A DNA stretch of 64,000 nt from Oleispira sp963851095 (GTDB taxonomy: Bacteria; Pseudomonadota; Gammaproteobacteria; Pseudomonadales; Oceanobacteraceae). Below the pieces are notes generated by a model. The model saw nothing but the letters and a program-made list of their open reading frames with translations. It was not told the origin of the DNA and ran no database searches. Every line of letters starts with the position of its first letter. Position 1 is the stretch's first letter. The position numbers were made by a program, and so were the translations under genes. The stretch is from NCBI GenBank assembly GCA_963851095.1, contig CAWKOX010000033.1, positions 186,001 through 250,000 of the forward strand. The letters are read 5' to 3'. This document shows, piece after piece, positions 33,664 through 42,111 of the stretch.

Positions 33664-34962
33664 ATGAATAAAAAAAATAAATTTCAAAGAAAAATACACT
33701 ATTTTTCCATCCTTACAATCAGTGTTCTACTGGCTGCTTGTGGGGGCGGAAGTAGTTCAAAAGAAACTGTTGGTTCCGATTTGGATATTGATAGAGAGGT
33801 TTCTGATGCCTCGTGTGAATTTAGCGAAACAGGTGTCAATTGGGCAGCATTGTTAACAGAAAATTGCCCTAAACTATCAGATTATAATTTATTCTTAGAT
33901 CAAACTGACCCTACTAGTGGGCCTAATGAACAAGGTATTCCGTACGATTTATCGACGCCGTTATTTACTGACTACGCGACAAAGTATCGTTTTGTTTTTG
34001 TGCCAGAAGGCAAGGTAGCAACGTATTCTGAACATGAAGTTATCGAATTTCCTGTAGGAACCGTTTTAGTAAAAACGTTTTCGATGCCTGAAAATACCGC
34101 TAACCGTGGTGTTAATGAAACCCATATAGAAACTCGATTATTGATCCACCGTGCAGATGGTTGGACAGCACTTCCTTACTATTGGGATTCGGCAACTGAT
34201 GCTTCTTATATCGTGACGGGCAAAGCAATTGATATAGCCATTACCCATGACGGTCAGCCTTTGACATTTGAATACGGTGTACCACAGAAAAATCAGTGCA
34301 CTAACTGTCATGCAGTGGTGCCTGTGTTGGATAAGAATGACCCGCAAGATAAGCGAAAGTCTATTTTTAAGCCGATAGGCCCAAAGGCTCGCTTTTTAAA
34401 TTACGATTATGATTATGGTAGTCAGGTTGAAAATCAATTAGCGCACTGGGAAAGTGAAGGAATACTGACTTCTGTGCCAACAGACAAAACCGCGATTAAT
34501 TCTGCTCCAATTTTTAAAGATACAACGGCGTTAGCAGAGTTAACCAATGAAGAGTTAACGGTCATGGCGCGCGGATATTTAGACATTAACTGTGCTCATT
34601 GTCATCGCCAAGAATTAACGATTCCCGAAGCTAAGTATGCTGGGGCAGCAGGGGATAGTGGCTTAACGGTTGAGTTTAATCGCGATTTTGATACAGAGCC
34701 TGGTCGATTTGGTGTGTGTAAAACAGCAGTCGCGGGTGGTTATCAGGCAGAAGAAAATGGTTATAACCAATACCCTAGAGATATTGTACCTCAACATGCT
34801 GATCGTTCTTACCTACTGTATCGCATGAATACCAATGATGGTCGCCATAAAATGCCTGAACTAGGGCGAGGGAGTATTCATAAAGAAGGGGTCAAGCTTA
34901 TCGAGGCTTGGATAAACTCAATGGAGGAAAATGATTGTGGCTTGAATGATTTAGTTGATTAG
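33664..34962 (+). CDS. SO2930-family diheme c-type cytochrome lipoprotein
   Basis: The 432-residue protein has a signal with lipobox LLAAC (C26) and two heme c motifs, CTNCH (212-216) and CAHCH (310-314). Other conserved-looking blocks are LSTPLFTDYATKYRFVFVP, ETRLLIHRADGWTALPYYW and, near the end, PQHADRSYLLYRMNTNDGRHKMPELGR split over the last 60 residues. These match my memory of the SO2930 (TIGR03806) family, which is paired with the beta-helix protein just upstream. The pair is probably periplasmic or outer-membrane-bound; an electron-transfer or oxidative role is inferred from the hemes only. Confidence 0.85.
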   Translation: MNKKNKFQRKIHYFSILTISVLLAACGGGSSSKETVGSDLDIDREVSDASCEFSETGVNWAALLTENCPKLSDYNLFLDQTDPTSGPNEQGIPYDLSTPLFTDYATKYRFVFVPEGKVATYSEHEVIEFPVGTVLVKTFSMPENTANRGVNETHIETRLLIHRADGWTALPYYWDSATDASYIVTGKAIDIAITHDGQPLTFEYGVPQKNQCTNCHAVVPVLDKNDPQDKRKSIFKPIGPKARFLNYDYDYGSQVENQLAHWESEGILTSVPTDKTAINSAPIFKDTTALAELTNEELTVMARGYLDINCAHCHRQELTIPEAKYAGAAGDSGLTVEFNRDFDTEPGRFGVCKTAVAGGYQAEENGYNQYPRDIVPQHADRSYLLYRMNTNDGRHKMPELGRGSIHKEGVKLIEAWINSMEENDCGLNDLVD

Positions 34963-34988
34963 TGATTAGCTAAGTCCTTGTGCTATAG

Positions 34989-35034
34989 CTCTGTTAAATA
35001 CATTGGTTCTGTTAAATACATTGGCTCTGTTAAA
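34989..35034. repeat. 2.5 copies of an 18-bp tandem repeat
   Basis: CTCTGTTAAATACATTGG at 34989-35006 is repeated at 35007-35024 with one change (first base T) and begins a third time at 35025-35034. It lies between the cytochrome stop and the terminator. Its meaning is unknown; slippage duplication is the simplest origin. Confidence 0.85.
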
Positions 35035-35050
35035 ATTGAGAGGCGTAATA

Positions 35051-35088
35051 AAAAAGGCGAGTTAGCATTACTGCTAACTCGTCTTTTT
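35051..35088. terminator. Bidirectional terminator between the cytochrome and RDD genes
   Basis: A 17-base arm from 35051 to 35067 (core GGCGAGTTAGCA) pairs with 35072-35088 with a single G-T pair and a 4-base loop. A and T runs lie at both ends. Confidence 0.88.
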
Positions 35089-35103
35089 GCTAGATCACTG
35101 AAT

Positions 35104-35556
35104 TTAATCCTGGGGGGCAAAAACAATACGAGTAAAAGACGCATGGTCATGCCACGTCTTTTCTTGCTTATCCCACAAAGCCCACCAAAACCCTAAACCG
35201 CCTAAGCCAATTGAAAAAAAACCAATGGCAATGCGTAACATGCATTGACCAAGGGAAAGCTGATGATGAGGTTTAAGTTCATTCGCAATTCTTAAGCCCC
35301 AAGCCTTCATCCCTAGTGTTTGTCTTTTTCGACGCCAGAACGTGGTGTAAAAAAAGAAAATGATGATGAAGAAGTAACTCGCGGCGACGGGAATAGGAAG
35401 CTCGCCAACCGGTTCACCGTTATTGAATAAATATGAGCTGGCAGGAATAAGGATGGCCGCCAGTAAAAAGCTAATGCCAGTAATATTAAATAGATCGTAA
35501 ACCATGGCGGCTAATCGGCGCCAAAGCGGGGCAGAAGGTAAGTTAATATCAGACAT
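35104..35556 (-). CDS. RDD family membrane protein
   Basis: The 150-residue protein has three hydrophobic segments (about 22-40, 58-74 and 107-125). It begins with APLWRRLAAMVYDLFNITG, where the Arg and Asp of the RDD family are visible, and continues with WRRKRQTLGMKAWGLRI, a conserved stretch of the family. RDD proteins are small inner-membrane proteins; most have no known role, some act in sodium or compatible-solute transport. It stands alone and shares a terminator with the convergent cytochrome gene. Confidence 0.85.
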   Translation of the reverse strand: MSDINLPSAPLWRRLAAMVYDLFNITGISFLLAAILIPASSYLFNNGEPVGELPIPVAASYFFIIIFFFYTTFWRRKRQTLGMKAWGLRIANELKPHHQLSLGQCMLRIAIGFFSIGLGGLGFWWALWDKQEKTWHDHASFTRIVFAPQD

Positions 35557-35692
35557 AAAGAATTAGCTTCGAAAAGGAGAAGGAATTTGACACATTCTAA
35601 CAGTAAGGTGAAATACGGTCTAACGAAAGCGATTGAATATAATAGCCCAGCCTCAGTCTCTTAGTGGGTGGGCTATTCGGTAATGACGGTAT

Positions 35693-36247
35693 CTAAGCTT
35701 TTTTTTCCCAGGCTAGATTTTTAAACGGTGCGTCTAAGGGTGTTTCAGCAAGATGGTTAACATAGTTGCTAATGATTTTTTGAGATAAGCCGAGAACGAT
35801 TTCTAGAATTTGCTGTTGCGCATAGCCTGCTGCGAAAAATGCATCCATTTCATTTTGTGTTAAATGACCGCGATTGCGTACCAATAAAAGGGTTACGACA
35901 CGCAATGCTTCTAATTTTTCTGAAGGCAGTGGTGTTTCATTGCGTAGTGCTTCAGTAATTGCTGGATCAACCTGCATTGAATTGGCAATCATTGAATGAG
36001 CAGGCACGCAGTAATGACAAGAGTGCTCTACGTTTATTGTTTGCCAAACCACGGTCAATTCATCTTTATCAAAAGACGTGTTCATAAACAAAGCATGCAG
36101 CGTGGTATAGGCTTTATATAATTCAGGCGATTCAGCAAGTGTGGCGTGAAGATTAGGGATCATTCCCATTGCTTTAAGACCTTCTGCTAGTGGTGCCTTG
36201 CTTTTTTCAGGCGCTGATTCAATTGTGTGAATAGTAAAGTTGCTCAT
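35693..36247 (-). CDS. Carboxymuconolactone decarboxylase (AhpD-like) family protein
   Basis: The 184-residue helical protein contains VEHSCHYCVPAHSM, the CxxC-x3-H motif of AhpD-like peroxidase partners in the carboxymuconolactone decarboxylase family. It should have thiol-dependent peroxidase or disulfide reductase activity. A GGAG ribosome binding site is well placed before ATG 36247. It is divergent from a TetR regulator gene, and two palindromes lie between them, so repression by that regulator is likely. Confidence 0.88.
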   Translation of the reverse strand: MSNFTIHTIESAPEKSKAPLAEGLKAMGMIPNLHATLAESPELYKAYTTLHALFMNTSFDKDELTVVWQTINVEHSCHYCVPAHSMIANSMQVDPAITEALRNETPLPSEKLEALRVVTLLLVRNRGHLTQNEMDAFFAAGYAQQQILEIVLGLSQKIISNYVNHLAETPLDAPFKNLAWEKKA

Positions 36248-36315
36248 GTCTTTCTCCGGATTTTCTGCTGATAATTAATAGGCATTTGAATTGATGTCGC
36301 ATGCTATGTTAGTAA

Positions 36316-36359
36316 TTGTACTGATTAGTACAATTGCAATACTGTACCGACTAGTACAT
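36316..36359. promoter_or_regulatory. Two TetR-type operators between the AhpD-like and TetR genes
   Basis: TTGTACTGATTAGTACAA (36316-36333) is a dyad with 7-base arms around GATT. CTGTACCGACTAGTACAT (36342-36359) repeats it with shared GTAC arms and the same 18-base size. The centre-to-centre distance is 26 bases. Their place between divergent genes indicates control of both by the TetR protein. Confidence 0.7.
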
Positions 36360-36391
36360 TATTGCAAGTATCTATTTGGAACAGTGTGTTT

Positions 36392-36988
36392 ATGGCTAAG
36401 AAAAAACAATTTGATGAGGCGATCGTATTAAGCCAAATATCTCAGTATTTTTGGGATCACGGCTACTTCGCTACCAAAATGGATGAGTTGTCGGCGTTAA
36501 CAGGGTTGACCAAAAGCAGTCTTTATAATGCCTTTGGCAATAAAGAGTCGCTCTTTGCTAGGTCGGTTGATTTTTATATTGAGCAACAGCTTGCGCCTTT
36601 TAAAAACAGTATTGCGGAAACGCTGTCATTGTCTGATGCGGTGAGTGGCATTCTTGAAATAAAATTTTTGAATGACAATAATCCGTTGGTAACGCAAGGT
36701 TGTTTAGTAACCAATTCTATTTTAGAGCTGAAAAGCAATGAGCCTGATTTGCATGACCATGTGATTCAAGGTTATGAAGAAGTATATAGGGCTATGGAGT
36801 GCTTCTTTGCTGGGTTCGTTCAGCATAAAAAAGTAAGACAAGGTATTGATGCCCAGCAATTGACGGATCTGTACATTACCTTTCAGCAAGGTTTGAACGT
36901 GCAGTCTAGAAATCAGCAGGCGAAAGAAAGTATAGGGCGGGCTATTGAGATGTTTTTAATGTTGATCAAAACATTGGAGGCTGTTTAA
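36392..36988 (+). CDS. TetR/AcrR family transcriptional regulator
   Basis: From ATG 36392 the protein has 198 residues. The N-terminal helix-turn-helix (ATKMDELSALTGLTKSSLYN, then AFGNKESLFARSVDFYI) is typical of TetR regulators and close to the group that controls AhpD-like or oxidoreductase genes. The C-terminal ligand domain is not diagnostic. It likely binds the two 18-base palindromes in its own upstream region. An upstream ten-codon extension in frame has no ribosome binding site. Confidence 0.88.
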   Translation: MAKKKQFDEAIVLSQISQYFWDHGYFATKMDELSALTGLTKSSLYNAFGNKESLFARSVDFYIEQQLAPFKNSIAETLSLSDAVSGILEIKFLNDNNPLVTQGCLVTNSILELKSNEPDLHDHVIQGYEEVYRAMECFFAGFVQHKKVRQGIDAQQLTDLYITFQQGLNVQSRNQQAKESIGRAIEMFLMLIKTLEAV

Positions 36989-36996
36989 TCGCAAGC

Positions 36997-37036
36997 AAAA
37001 AAAAGCCCCGTATATCGCTAGATATACAGGGCTTTT
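36997..37036. terminator. Bidirectional terminator between tetR and tRNA-Leu
   Basis: AAAAGCCC plus GTATATC (37001-37016) pair with GATATAC plus GGGCTTTT (37021-37036), with one C-A mismatch. On the minus strand eight T residues follow, so it is strongest as the terminator of the tRNA gene. Confidence 0.85.
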
Positions 37037-37043
37037 AGAATAA

Positions 37044-37130
37044 TGGTACCAGTGGGCGGAGTCGAACCGCCACTCCCTTGCAGGAACCGGATTTTGAATC
37101 CGGCGTGTCTACCAATTTCACCACACTGGC
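37044..37130 (-). tRNA. tRNA-Leu (anticodon CAA)
   Basis: The minus strand from 37130 gives an 87-base class II tRNA with acceptor GCCAGTG/CACTGGT, A73 and encoded CCA. The anticodon stem is CCGGA/TCCGG around TTCAAAA, so the anticodon is CAA (reads UUG). The T arm has GGCGGTTCGACTCCGCC. A variable arm stem, expected for leucine, lies between. No integrase or attachment repeat is seen nearby. Confidence 0.95.
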
Positions 37131-37413
37131 CTGAATCTCGTTCAGAGGCCGCGTATAATACTGTTTTTTGAAGGAGTGTCAACCATTTCATTTGAAATGC
37201 GTTTGTTTTGAGTATCTTGCAGGGTCATTATCTTGATGGGCCATTAACTTTTTGGATTTTAGTGTCATAGAGTGTCAATTCTGGTTGTCAATCACCGTTC
37301 GAACTCAATAGGCGCTTAACTTGTATACCTTGCTCAGGTAAAATGCGGCACTTATTTTCGATTGACCGTCTACTGGCTTGTTATTAGTCCGTAGCTTATT
37401 TCAGTGACTCTTC

Positions 37414-38445
37414 ATGAAAACCAGCGATTTTAGCTTTGACCTACCCGATGAATTGATTGCCCGCTTCCCGATGGAAGAGCGCAGTGCTTCGCGCTTATTG
37501 TGTGTCGATGGCGAAACGGGGGCTATTGAGCATAATGGTTTTCGTGATTTAGAAGGCTTATTAAACCCTGGGGATTTATTGGTTTTTAATAATACCAAAG
37601 TCATTCCGGCGCGCTTATACGGCCAAAAAGAAAGTGGCGGTAAGTTGGAAGCTTTGGTCGAAAGAGTCCTTGATGAGCACCATGTGATTGCGCATGTTAA
37701 GTCATCCCGATCACCTAAAGCAGGTCAGCGCATTATGTTAGGCGGCGCGGATGTTGAAGTGATTGGGCGCAAGGGCGCGTTATTTGAACTGAAATTTTTA
37801 GATCCACGTCCGGTATTTGAAATATTAGAAGCCGAAGGCCATATGCCTTTACCTCATTATATGGATCGTGCGGATGTGGAAAATGATAAAGAGCGTTATC
37901 AAACTGTTTATGCTCAACACGATGGCGCGGTTGCCGCCCCGACTGCGGGTTTGCATTTTGATGATCCGCTTTTAGAGCGCTTAAAAGCCAAAGGTATTGA
38001 TTTTGGTTATGTGACTTTGCATGTCGGTGCGGGCACATTCCAACCAGTGCAAGTTGATGATGTGAATGATCATACGATGCATTCAGAATATGTCGATGTT
38101 GATCAACACTTGTGTGACCAAGTTAATGCAGCGCGTGCTCGTGGTAATCGAGTGATTGCCGTGGGGACTACCTCAGTTCGTAGCTTAGAAAGTGCGAGTC
38201 AGAGTGGCACTATTCAGCCGTTTAATGATGATACGCAAATCTTTATTTATCCAGGTTATGAGTTTAGGTCTGTGGATGCGTTGATTACAAACTTCCACTT
38301 ACCTGAATCGACCTTGATTATGTTGGTCTCAGCATTTGCTGGAAAAGAACATACTTTAAACGCCTATGATTGTGCGATTAAAGAGAAATACCGTTTTTAC
38401 AGTTACGGCGACAGTATGTTTATACCGCGCCCAAAGAAAGCATAG
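37414..38445 (+). CDS. queA: S-adenosylmethionine:tRNA ribosyltransferase-isomerase
   Basis: QueA transfers and isomerises the ribosyl part of SAM to preQ1-tRNA, forming epoxyqueuosine. The 343-residue protein starts MKTSDFSFDLPDELIARFP and has family blocks FNNTKVIPARLYGQK, AAPTAGLHFD, VTLHVGAGTFQPV and TNFHLPESTLIMLVSAF. The next gene, tgt, provides its substrate tRNA. No clear Shine-Dalgarno is seen before ATG 37414. Confidence 0.96.
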   Translation: MKTSDFSFDLPDELIARFPMEERSASRLLCVDGETGAIEHNGFRDLEGLLNPGDLLVFNNTKVIPARLYGQKESGGKLEALVERVLDEHHVIAHVKSSRSPKAGQRIMLGGADVEVIGRKGALFELKFLDPRPVFEILEAEGHMPLPHYMDRADVENDKERYQTVYAQHDGAVAAPTAGLHFDDPLLERLKAKGIDFGYVTLHVGAGTFQPVQVDDVNDHTMHSEYVDVDQHLCDQVNAARARGNRVIAVGTTSVRSLESASQSGTIQPFNDDTQIFIYPGYEFRSVDALITNFHLPESTLIMLVSAFAGKEHTLNAYDCAIKEKYRFYSYGDSMFIPRPKKA

Positions 38446-38461
38446 TTAAGTAAGGCAAATG

Positions 38462-39613
38462 ATGACTAGAAAATGTTTCATGGATTTCGAACTCAAAAGC
38501 ACCTCGGGCAATGCTCGCCGTGCTACTTTGACGTTTCCGCGCGGTAAGGTTGAAACCCCAGCATTTATGCCTGTGGGAACTTACGGTACTGTGAAAGGTA
38601 TGACGCCGCAGCAAATTGAAGACATTGGTGCAGATATTATTTTAGGTAATACCTTTCACCTAATGTTACGCCCAGGTACTGACATTATTAAAATGCACGG
38701 CGACCTGCATGATTTTACTCAGTGGGATAAGCCAATCTTAACCGACTCCGGCGGCTTTCAAGTTTTCAGTTTGGGTAAGATGCGTAAAATTACTGAAGAG
38801 GGTGTGGCGTTTCGCTCGCCAGTCAACGGTGAAAAAGTCTTCATGTCTCCTGAAAGTTCGATGCAAGTGCAGCGTGACTTAGGTTCTGATGTTGTGATGA
38901 TTTTTGATGAATGTACGCCGCATCCAGCAACGCCAAAAGAAGCCGCAGATTCAATGCGTTTATCTTTGCGTTGGGCTCAGCGTTCTAAAGATGCACACGG
39001 TGATAGCCCTTCGGCGTTGTTCGGGATTATTCAAGGTGGTATGTACGAAGACTTACGCGATGAGTCTTTGGCCAAACTCTCTGAAATTAACTTCGATGGT
39101 TATGCCATTGGTGGTTTGAGTGTCGGTGAGCCAAAAGAAGATATGATGCGCATTCTTTCGCACATCACGCACCAAATGCCGGCCGATAAGCCGCGTTATT
39201 TAATGGGCGTTGGTAAACCAGAAGATTTGGTTGAGGGTGTTCGACGTGGTGTGGATATGTTTGACTGTGTGATGCCAACACGTAATGCGCGTAATGCTCA
39301 TATCTTTACCCATACGGGTGTTCTTAAGTTACGCAATGCGACGCATAAAACCGATATTCGTCCATTGGACGATCAGTGCGATTGTTATACCTGTAAAAAC
39401 TTCTCTCGTGCTTACTTGCATCATTTAGATAAGTGCAAAGAGATTTTGGGCTCTACCTTGAATACGATTCACAACTTGCGTTATTACCAGATTTTGATGG
39501 CGGGTATGCGTGATGCTTTGGATAAAGGGGCCTTTGATCAATTTGTTGCAGACTTTTATGCAGCACGAGGCCTTGAAGTTCCGCCACTTGAGCCGCAAAT
39601 AGAAGTTAATTGA
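38462..39613 (+). CDS. tgt: Queuine tRNA-ribosyltransferase (tRNA-guanine transglycosylase)
   Basis: Tgt exchanges guanine 34 of Asp, Asn, His and Tyr tRNAs for preQ1. The 383-residue protein has the catalytic aspartate region LTDSGGFQVFSLG, the second aspartate in RRGVDMFDCVMPTRNAR, and the zinc site CDCYTCKNFSRAYLHH near the C terminus. ATG 38462 is chosen because AAGG lies 6 bases upstream; ATG 38459 directly before it and ATG 38480, which gives the usual MDFEL start, are alternatives. It lies 16 bases after queA. Confidence 0.96.
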   Translation: MTRKCFMDFELKSTSGNARRATLTFPRGKVETPAFMPVGTYGTVKGMTPQQIEDIGADIILGNTFHLMLRPGTDIIKMHGDLHDFTQWDKPILTDSGGFQVFSLGKMRKITEEGVAFRSPVNGEKVFMSPESSMQVQRDLGSDVVMIFDECTPHPATPKEAADSMRLSLRWAQRSKDAHGDSPSALFGIIQGGMYEDLRDESLAKLSEINFDGYAIGGLSVGEPKEDMMRILSHITHQMPADKPRYLMGVGKPEDLVEGVRRGVDMFDCVMPTRNARNAHIFTHTGVLKLRNATHKTDIRPLDDQCDCYTCKNFSRAYLHHLDKCKEILGSTLNTIHNLRYYQILMAGMRDALDKGAFDQFVADFYAARGLEVPPLEPQIEVN

Positions 39614-39698
39614 AGGCGTTAAGGGTGTTGTTGCTTCGATTGACAACACTTGACAGAAAAATTTGATATATTACGGCAACTGACTAATGGAAATGAAC

Positions 39699-40064
39699 AT
39701 GAATTTAAAATCTTTGATGGCTGCGGCCGCATTATTAGCACCTGTATCAGCGTTTGCTGAAGCGCCTGCGCCAGCACCAATGGGTGTTACTGGCCAGCTT
39801 GTATTTTTAGGTGGCTTCTTATTAATCTTTTACTTTCTACTATGGCGTCCACAGAGCAAGCGTCAAAAAGAACATAAAGCACTACTTACTGATTTGTCGA
39901 AAGGCGATGAGGTAGCAACTGCTGGTGGTCTTGTCGGTAAAGTGATTAAAGTAAACGATGACTTCTTGATGATTGAAGTTGCTGACAACGTTCAATTGCC
40001 GGTGCAAAAATCAGCGATTACTGCAGCATTGCCAAAAGGCACGATTAAAGGCATTAAGGCTTAA
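39699..40064 (+). CDS. yajC: Preprotein translocase subunit YajC
   Basis: YajC is a single-span membrane protein that associates with SecDF. The 121-residue protein has an N-terminal hydrophobic segment ending AFAEAP, then VTGQLVFLGGFLLIFYFLLW as membrane span and RPQSKRQKEHKALL with DEVATAGGLVGKV as the conserved cytoplasmic part. ATG 39699 has GGA 7 bases upstream; ATG 39687 and 39693 in the same frame are possible. Confidence 0.94.
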   Translation: MNLKSLMAAAALLAPVSAFAEAPAPAPMGVTGQLVFLGGFLLIFYFLLWRPQSKRQKEHKALLTDLSKGDEVATAGGLVGKVIKVNDDFLMIEVADNVQLPVQKSAITAALPKGTIKGIKA

Positions 40065-40078
40065 ATCGCAGTAACCAA

Positions 40079-40105
40079 AAAGGGCAGCTTCGGCTGCCTT
40101 TCTTG
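40079..40105 (+). terminator. UUCG hairpin between yajC and secD
   Basis: GGCAGC (40083-40088) pairs with GCTGCC (40093-40098) around a TTCG tetraloop, extended by A-T and G-T pairs, and is followed by TTTCTT. It could partly end transcription or act as an mRNA stability element before secD. Confidence 0.65.
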
Positions 40106-40209
40106 TGTGTTAAGGGTGAGAAAATTGATCGCCGTTTTACCGCATGATGATTATAAAAAACTAATAATTAACAAAAAATCAACGATACATTAACAATAGG
40201 GCAGGATTG

Positions 40210-42111
40210 ATGCTCAATAAATACCCATTATGGAAAAATATACTGATTGTATTAGTGTTGGCATTGGCCACCATTTATTCAGTACCGAATTTATACCCAC
40301 CAGATCCAGCGATTCAAATAACGCCGAATCAGGCGGGTGCAGAATTAAGTGAGCGTTCGTTAGAACAGATCCGCGCTAACTTAAAAGAAAATGGCATTGA
40401 TTTCTTTGGGGAAGAAGCCACTGGTGGGACGGTTTTATTTCGTTTAACCGATAGCGAACAACAGTTACCTGCTAAAGATAAGTTACAGCGTGCTTTGGGT
40501 GATGAATTTGTTGTTGCTTTAAACCGTGCGCCAACAACACCACAATGGTTATTAGATATGGGCGCAGGCCCAATGACATTGGGTCTTGATTTGAGTGGTG
40601 GTGTGCACTTCTTAATGGAAGTGGACATGGAAGGCTACATGAAAGGTCAGATGAAAAACTATCAGGCTGAAGTGAAGCGTCAACTCCGTGAAGAAGACAT
40701 TCGATATCGTCGTGTGACAATTGAAGAAAATAGCTTACGTATTAGCTTTAAATCAGAAGAGCTTCAAGAAGCGGGTGATTCGTACTTGCGCCGTGCTATG
40801 ACAGATTTTCGTGCGTCGACTGAAAGTAATGAAACTTTTGATGTGATCATTGCGTTGACTGAGCAAAAGCGCAAAGACTTACAGAACTATGCGGTAAAAC
40901 AAAACTTAACCACTATTCGTAATCGTGTGAATGAGTTGGGTGTTGCTGAACCTTTGGTGCAACGCCAAGGCGCTAACCGTATTGTGGTACAGCTACCGGG
41001 TGTTCAAGATACGGCAACGGCTAAGAAGGTTTTGGGTAAGGCCGCTAACCTATCTTTCCGTTTAGAAGCTGAACCTGATGCAAGTCGTTATTCAAGCGAA
41101 GAGTATGCTTTTAGAACGAATGAGTTCCGCACCGCGCGTGTAGAAAAAAATGAGATCATTTCTGGTGATCGCGTTACCAATGCTCAACCTTCTTTTGATG
41201 AGAACGGTCAGCCGCAAGTAAATATCAGTCTTGATTCTACTGGCGCTAATATTATGGCCAAAGTGACACGTAAGTCGATTAAGCGCCGTATGGCGGTTTT
41301 GTTTATTGAGCAAAAGCCTACGACTCGTTATCAAATGGAAGATGGCCGCGAAGTGGCAGTCACAAAATATACCGAAACACGCGGTATTATTTCTTTGGCG
41401 ACCATTCAAAGTCAGTTAGGTGCGAGTTTCCGTATTACGGGTTTAGAGCCTGCTGAAGCGTCTGAGCTTGCATTATTATTACGTGCGGGTGCATTAGCAG
41501 CGCCGATGTATTTTGTTGAAGAACGTACCGTTGGCCCAAGCCTGGGTAAGGAAAATATTGAACAGGGTGTTATGTCTGTCTTGGTTGGGCTTGCGTTAGT
41601 GCTTGTCTTTATGATGGTTTTCTATCGTCTATTCGGCTTCTTTGCAAATATCGCCTTATTCTTTAACTTGGTGATTTTGATTGCTTTGATGTCGCTTATT
41701 GGGGCAACGCTAACCCTTCCTGGAATCGCGGGTATTGTATTAACCGTCGGTATGGCGGTTGATGCGAATGTACTTATTTTCTCGCGAATTCGTGAAGAGA
41801 TGAATGCAGGGCGCTCACCGCAGCATGCGATTAATGAAGGTTATGATCGTGCTTTTGTGACCATTTTTGATGCCAACTTAACGACCTTGATTGTTGCCGT
41901 TATTTTGTTTGCTGTTGGTACAGGCCCTGTTAAAGGCTTCGCGGTCACTCTATCACTGGGTATCATCACCTCGATGTTTACTGCGATTGTATTGACGCGT
42001 TCGTTGGTTAACTTTACTTATGGTGGTCGTCGAATCAATACACTGTCTATCGGTGGCATTAATAAAAGAGACGGTTCAGCTAATGAGCTGACAGCAGAGG
42101 AGGCTAAGTAA
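40210..42111 (+). CDS. secD: Protein translocase subunit SecD
   Basis: SecD with SecF uses the proton gradient to complete protein export on the periplasmic side. The 633-residue protein starts MLNKYPLWKNILIVLVLALA, has the large periplasmic domain and the C-terminal RND-like membrane bundle with TVGMAVDANVLIFSRIREE (D and R of the transport helix). ATG 40210 is preferred to the TTG one codon upstream. Its stop overlaps the secF start. Confidence 0.96.
   Translation: MLNKYPLWKNILIVLVLALATIYSVPNLYPPDPAIQITPNQAGAELSERSLEQIRANLKENGIDFFGEEATGGTVLFRLTDSEQQLPAKDKLQRALGDEFVVALNRAPTTPQWLLDMGAGPMTLGLDLSGGVHFLMEVDMEGYMKGQMKNYQAEVKRQLREEDIRYRRVTIEENSLRISFKSEELQEAGDSYLRRAMTDFRASTESNETFDVIIALTEQKRKDLQNYAVKQNLTTIRNRVNELGVAEPLVQRQGANRIVVQLPGVQDTATAKKVLGKAANLSFRLEAEPDASRYSSEEYAFRTNEFRTARVEKNEIISGDRVTNAQPSFDENGQPQVNISLDSTGANIMAKVTRKSIKRRMAVLFIEQKPTTRYQMEDGREVAVTKYTETRGIISLATIQSQLGASFRITGLEPAEASELALLLRAGALAAPMYFVEERTVGPSLGKENIEQGVMSVLVGLALVLVFMMVFYRLFGFFANIALFFNLVILIALMSLIGATLTLPGIAGIVLTVGMAVDANVLIFSRIREEMNAGRSPQHAINEGYDRAFVTIFDANLTTLIVAVILFAVGTGPVKGFAVTLSLGIITSMFTAIVLTRSLVNFTYGGRRINTLSIGGINKRDGSANELTAEEAK

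Noticed and set aside
34989..35034. Possible CRISPR repeat
   Set aside because: The units are directly adjacent without spacers, and no cas genes are present.
37044..37130. tRNA-Leu as attachment site of an integrated element
   Set aside because: No integrase, no duplicated tRNA end and only housekeeping genes follow.
39614..39698. Sigma-70 promoter before yajC (TTGACA twice, TATATT)
   Set aside because: The spacings I find (about 11 and 21 bases) do not fit a normal promoter, so I do not list it.
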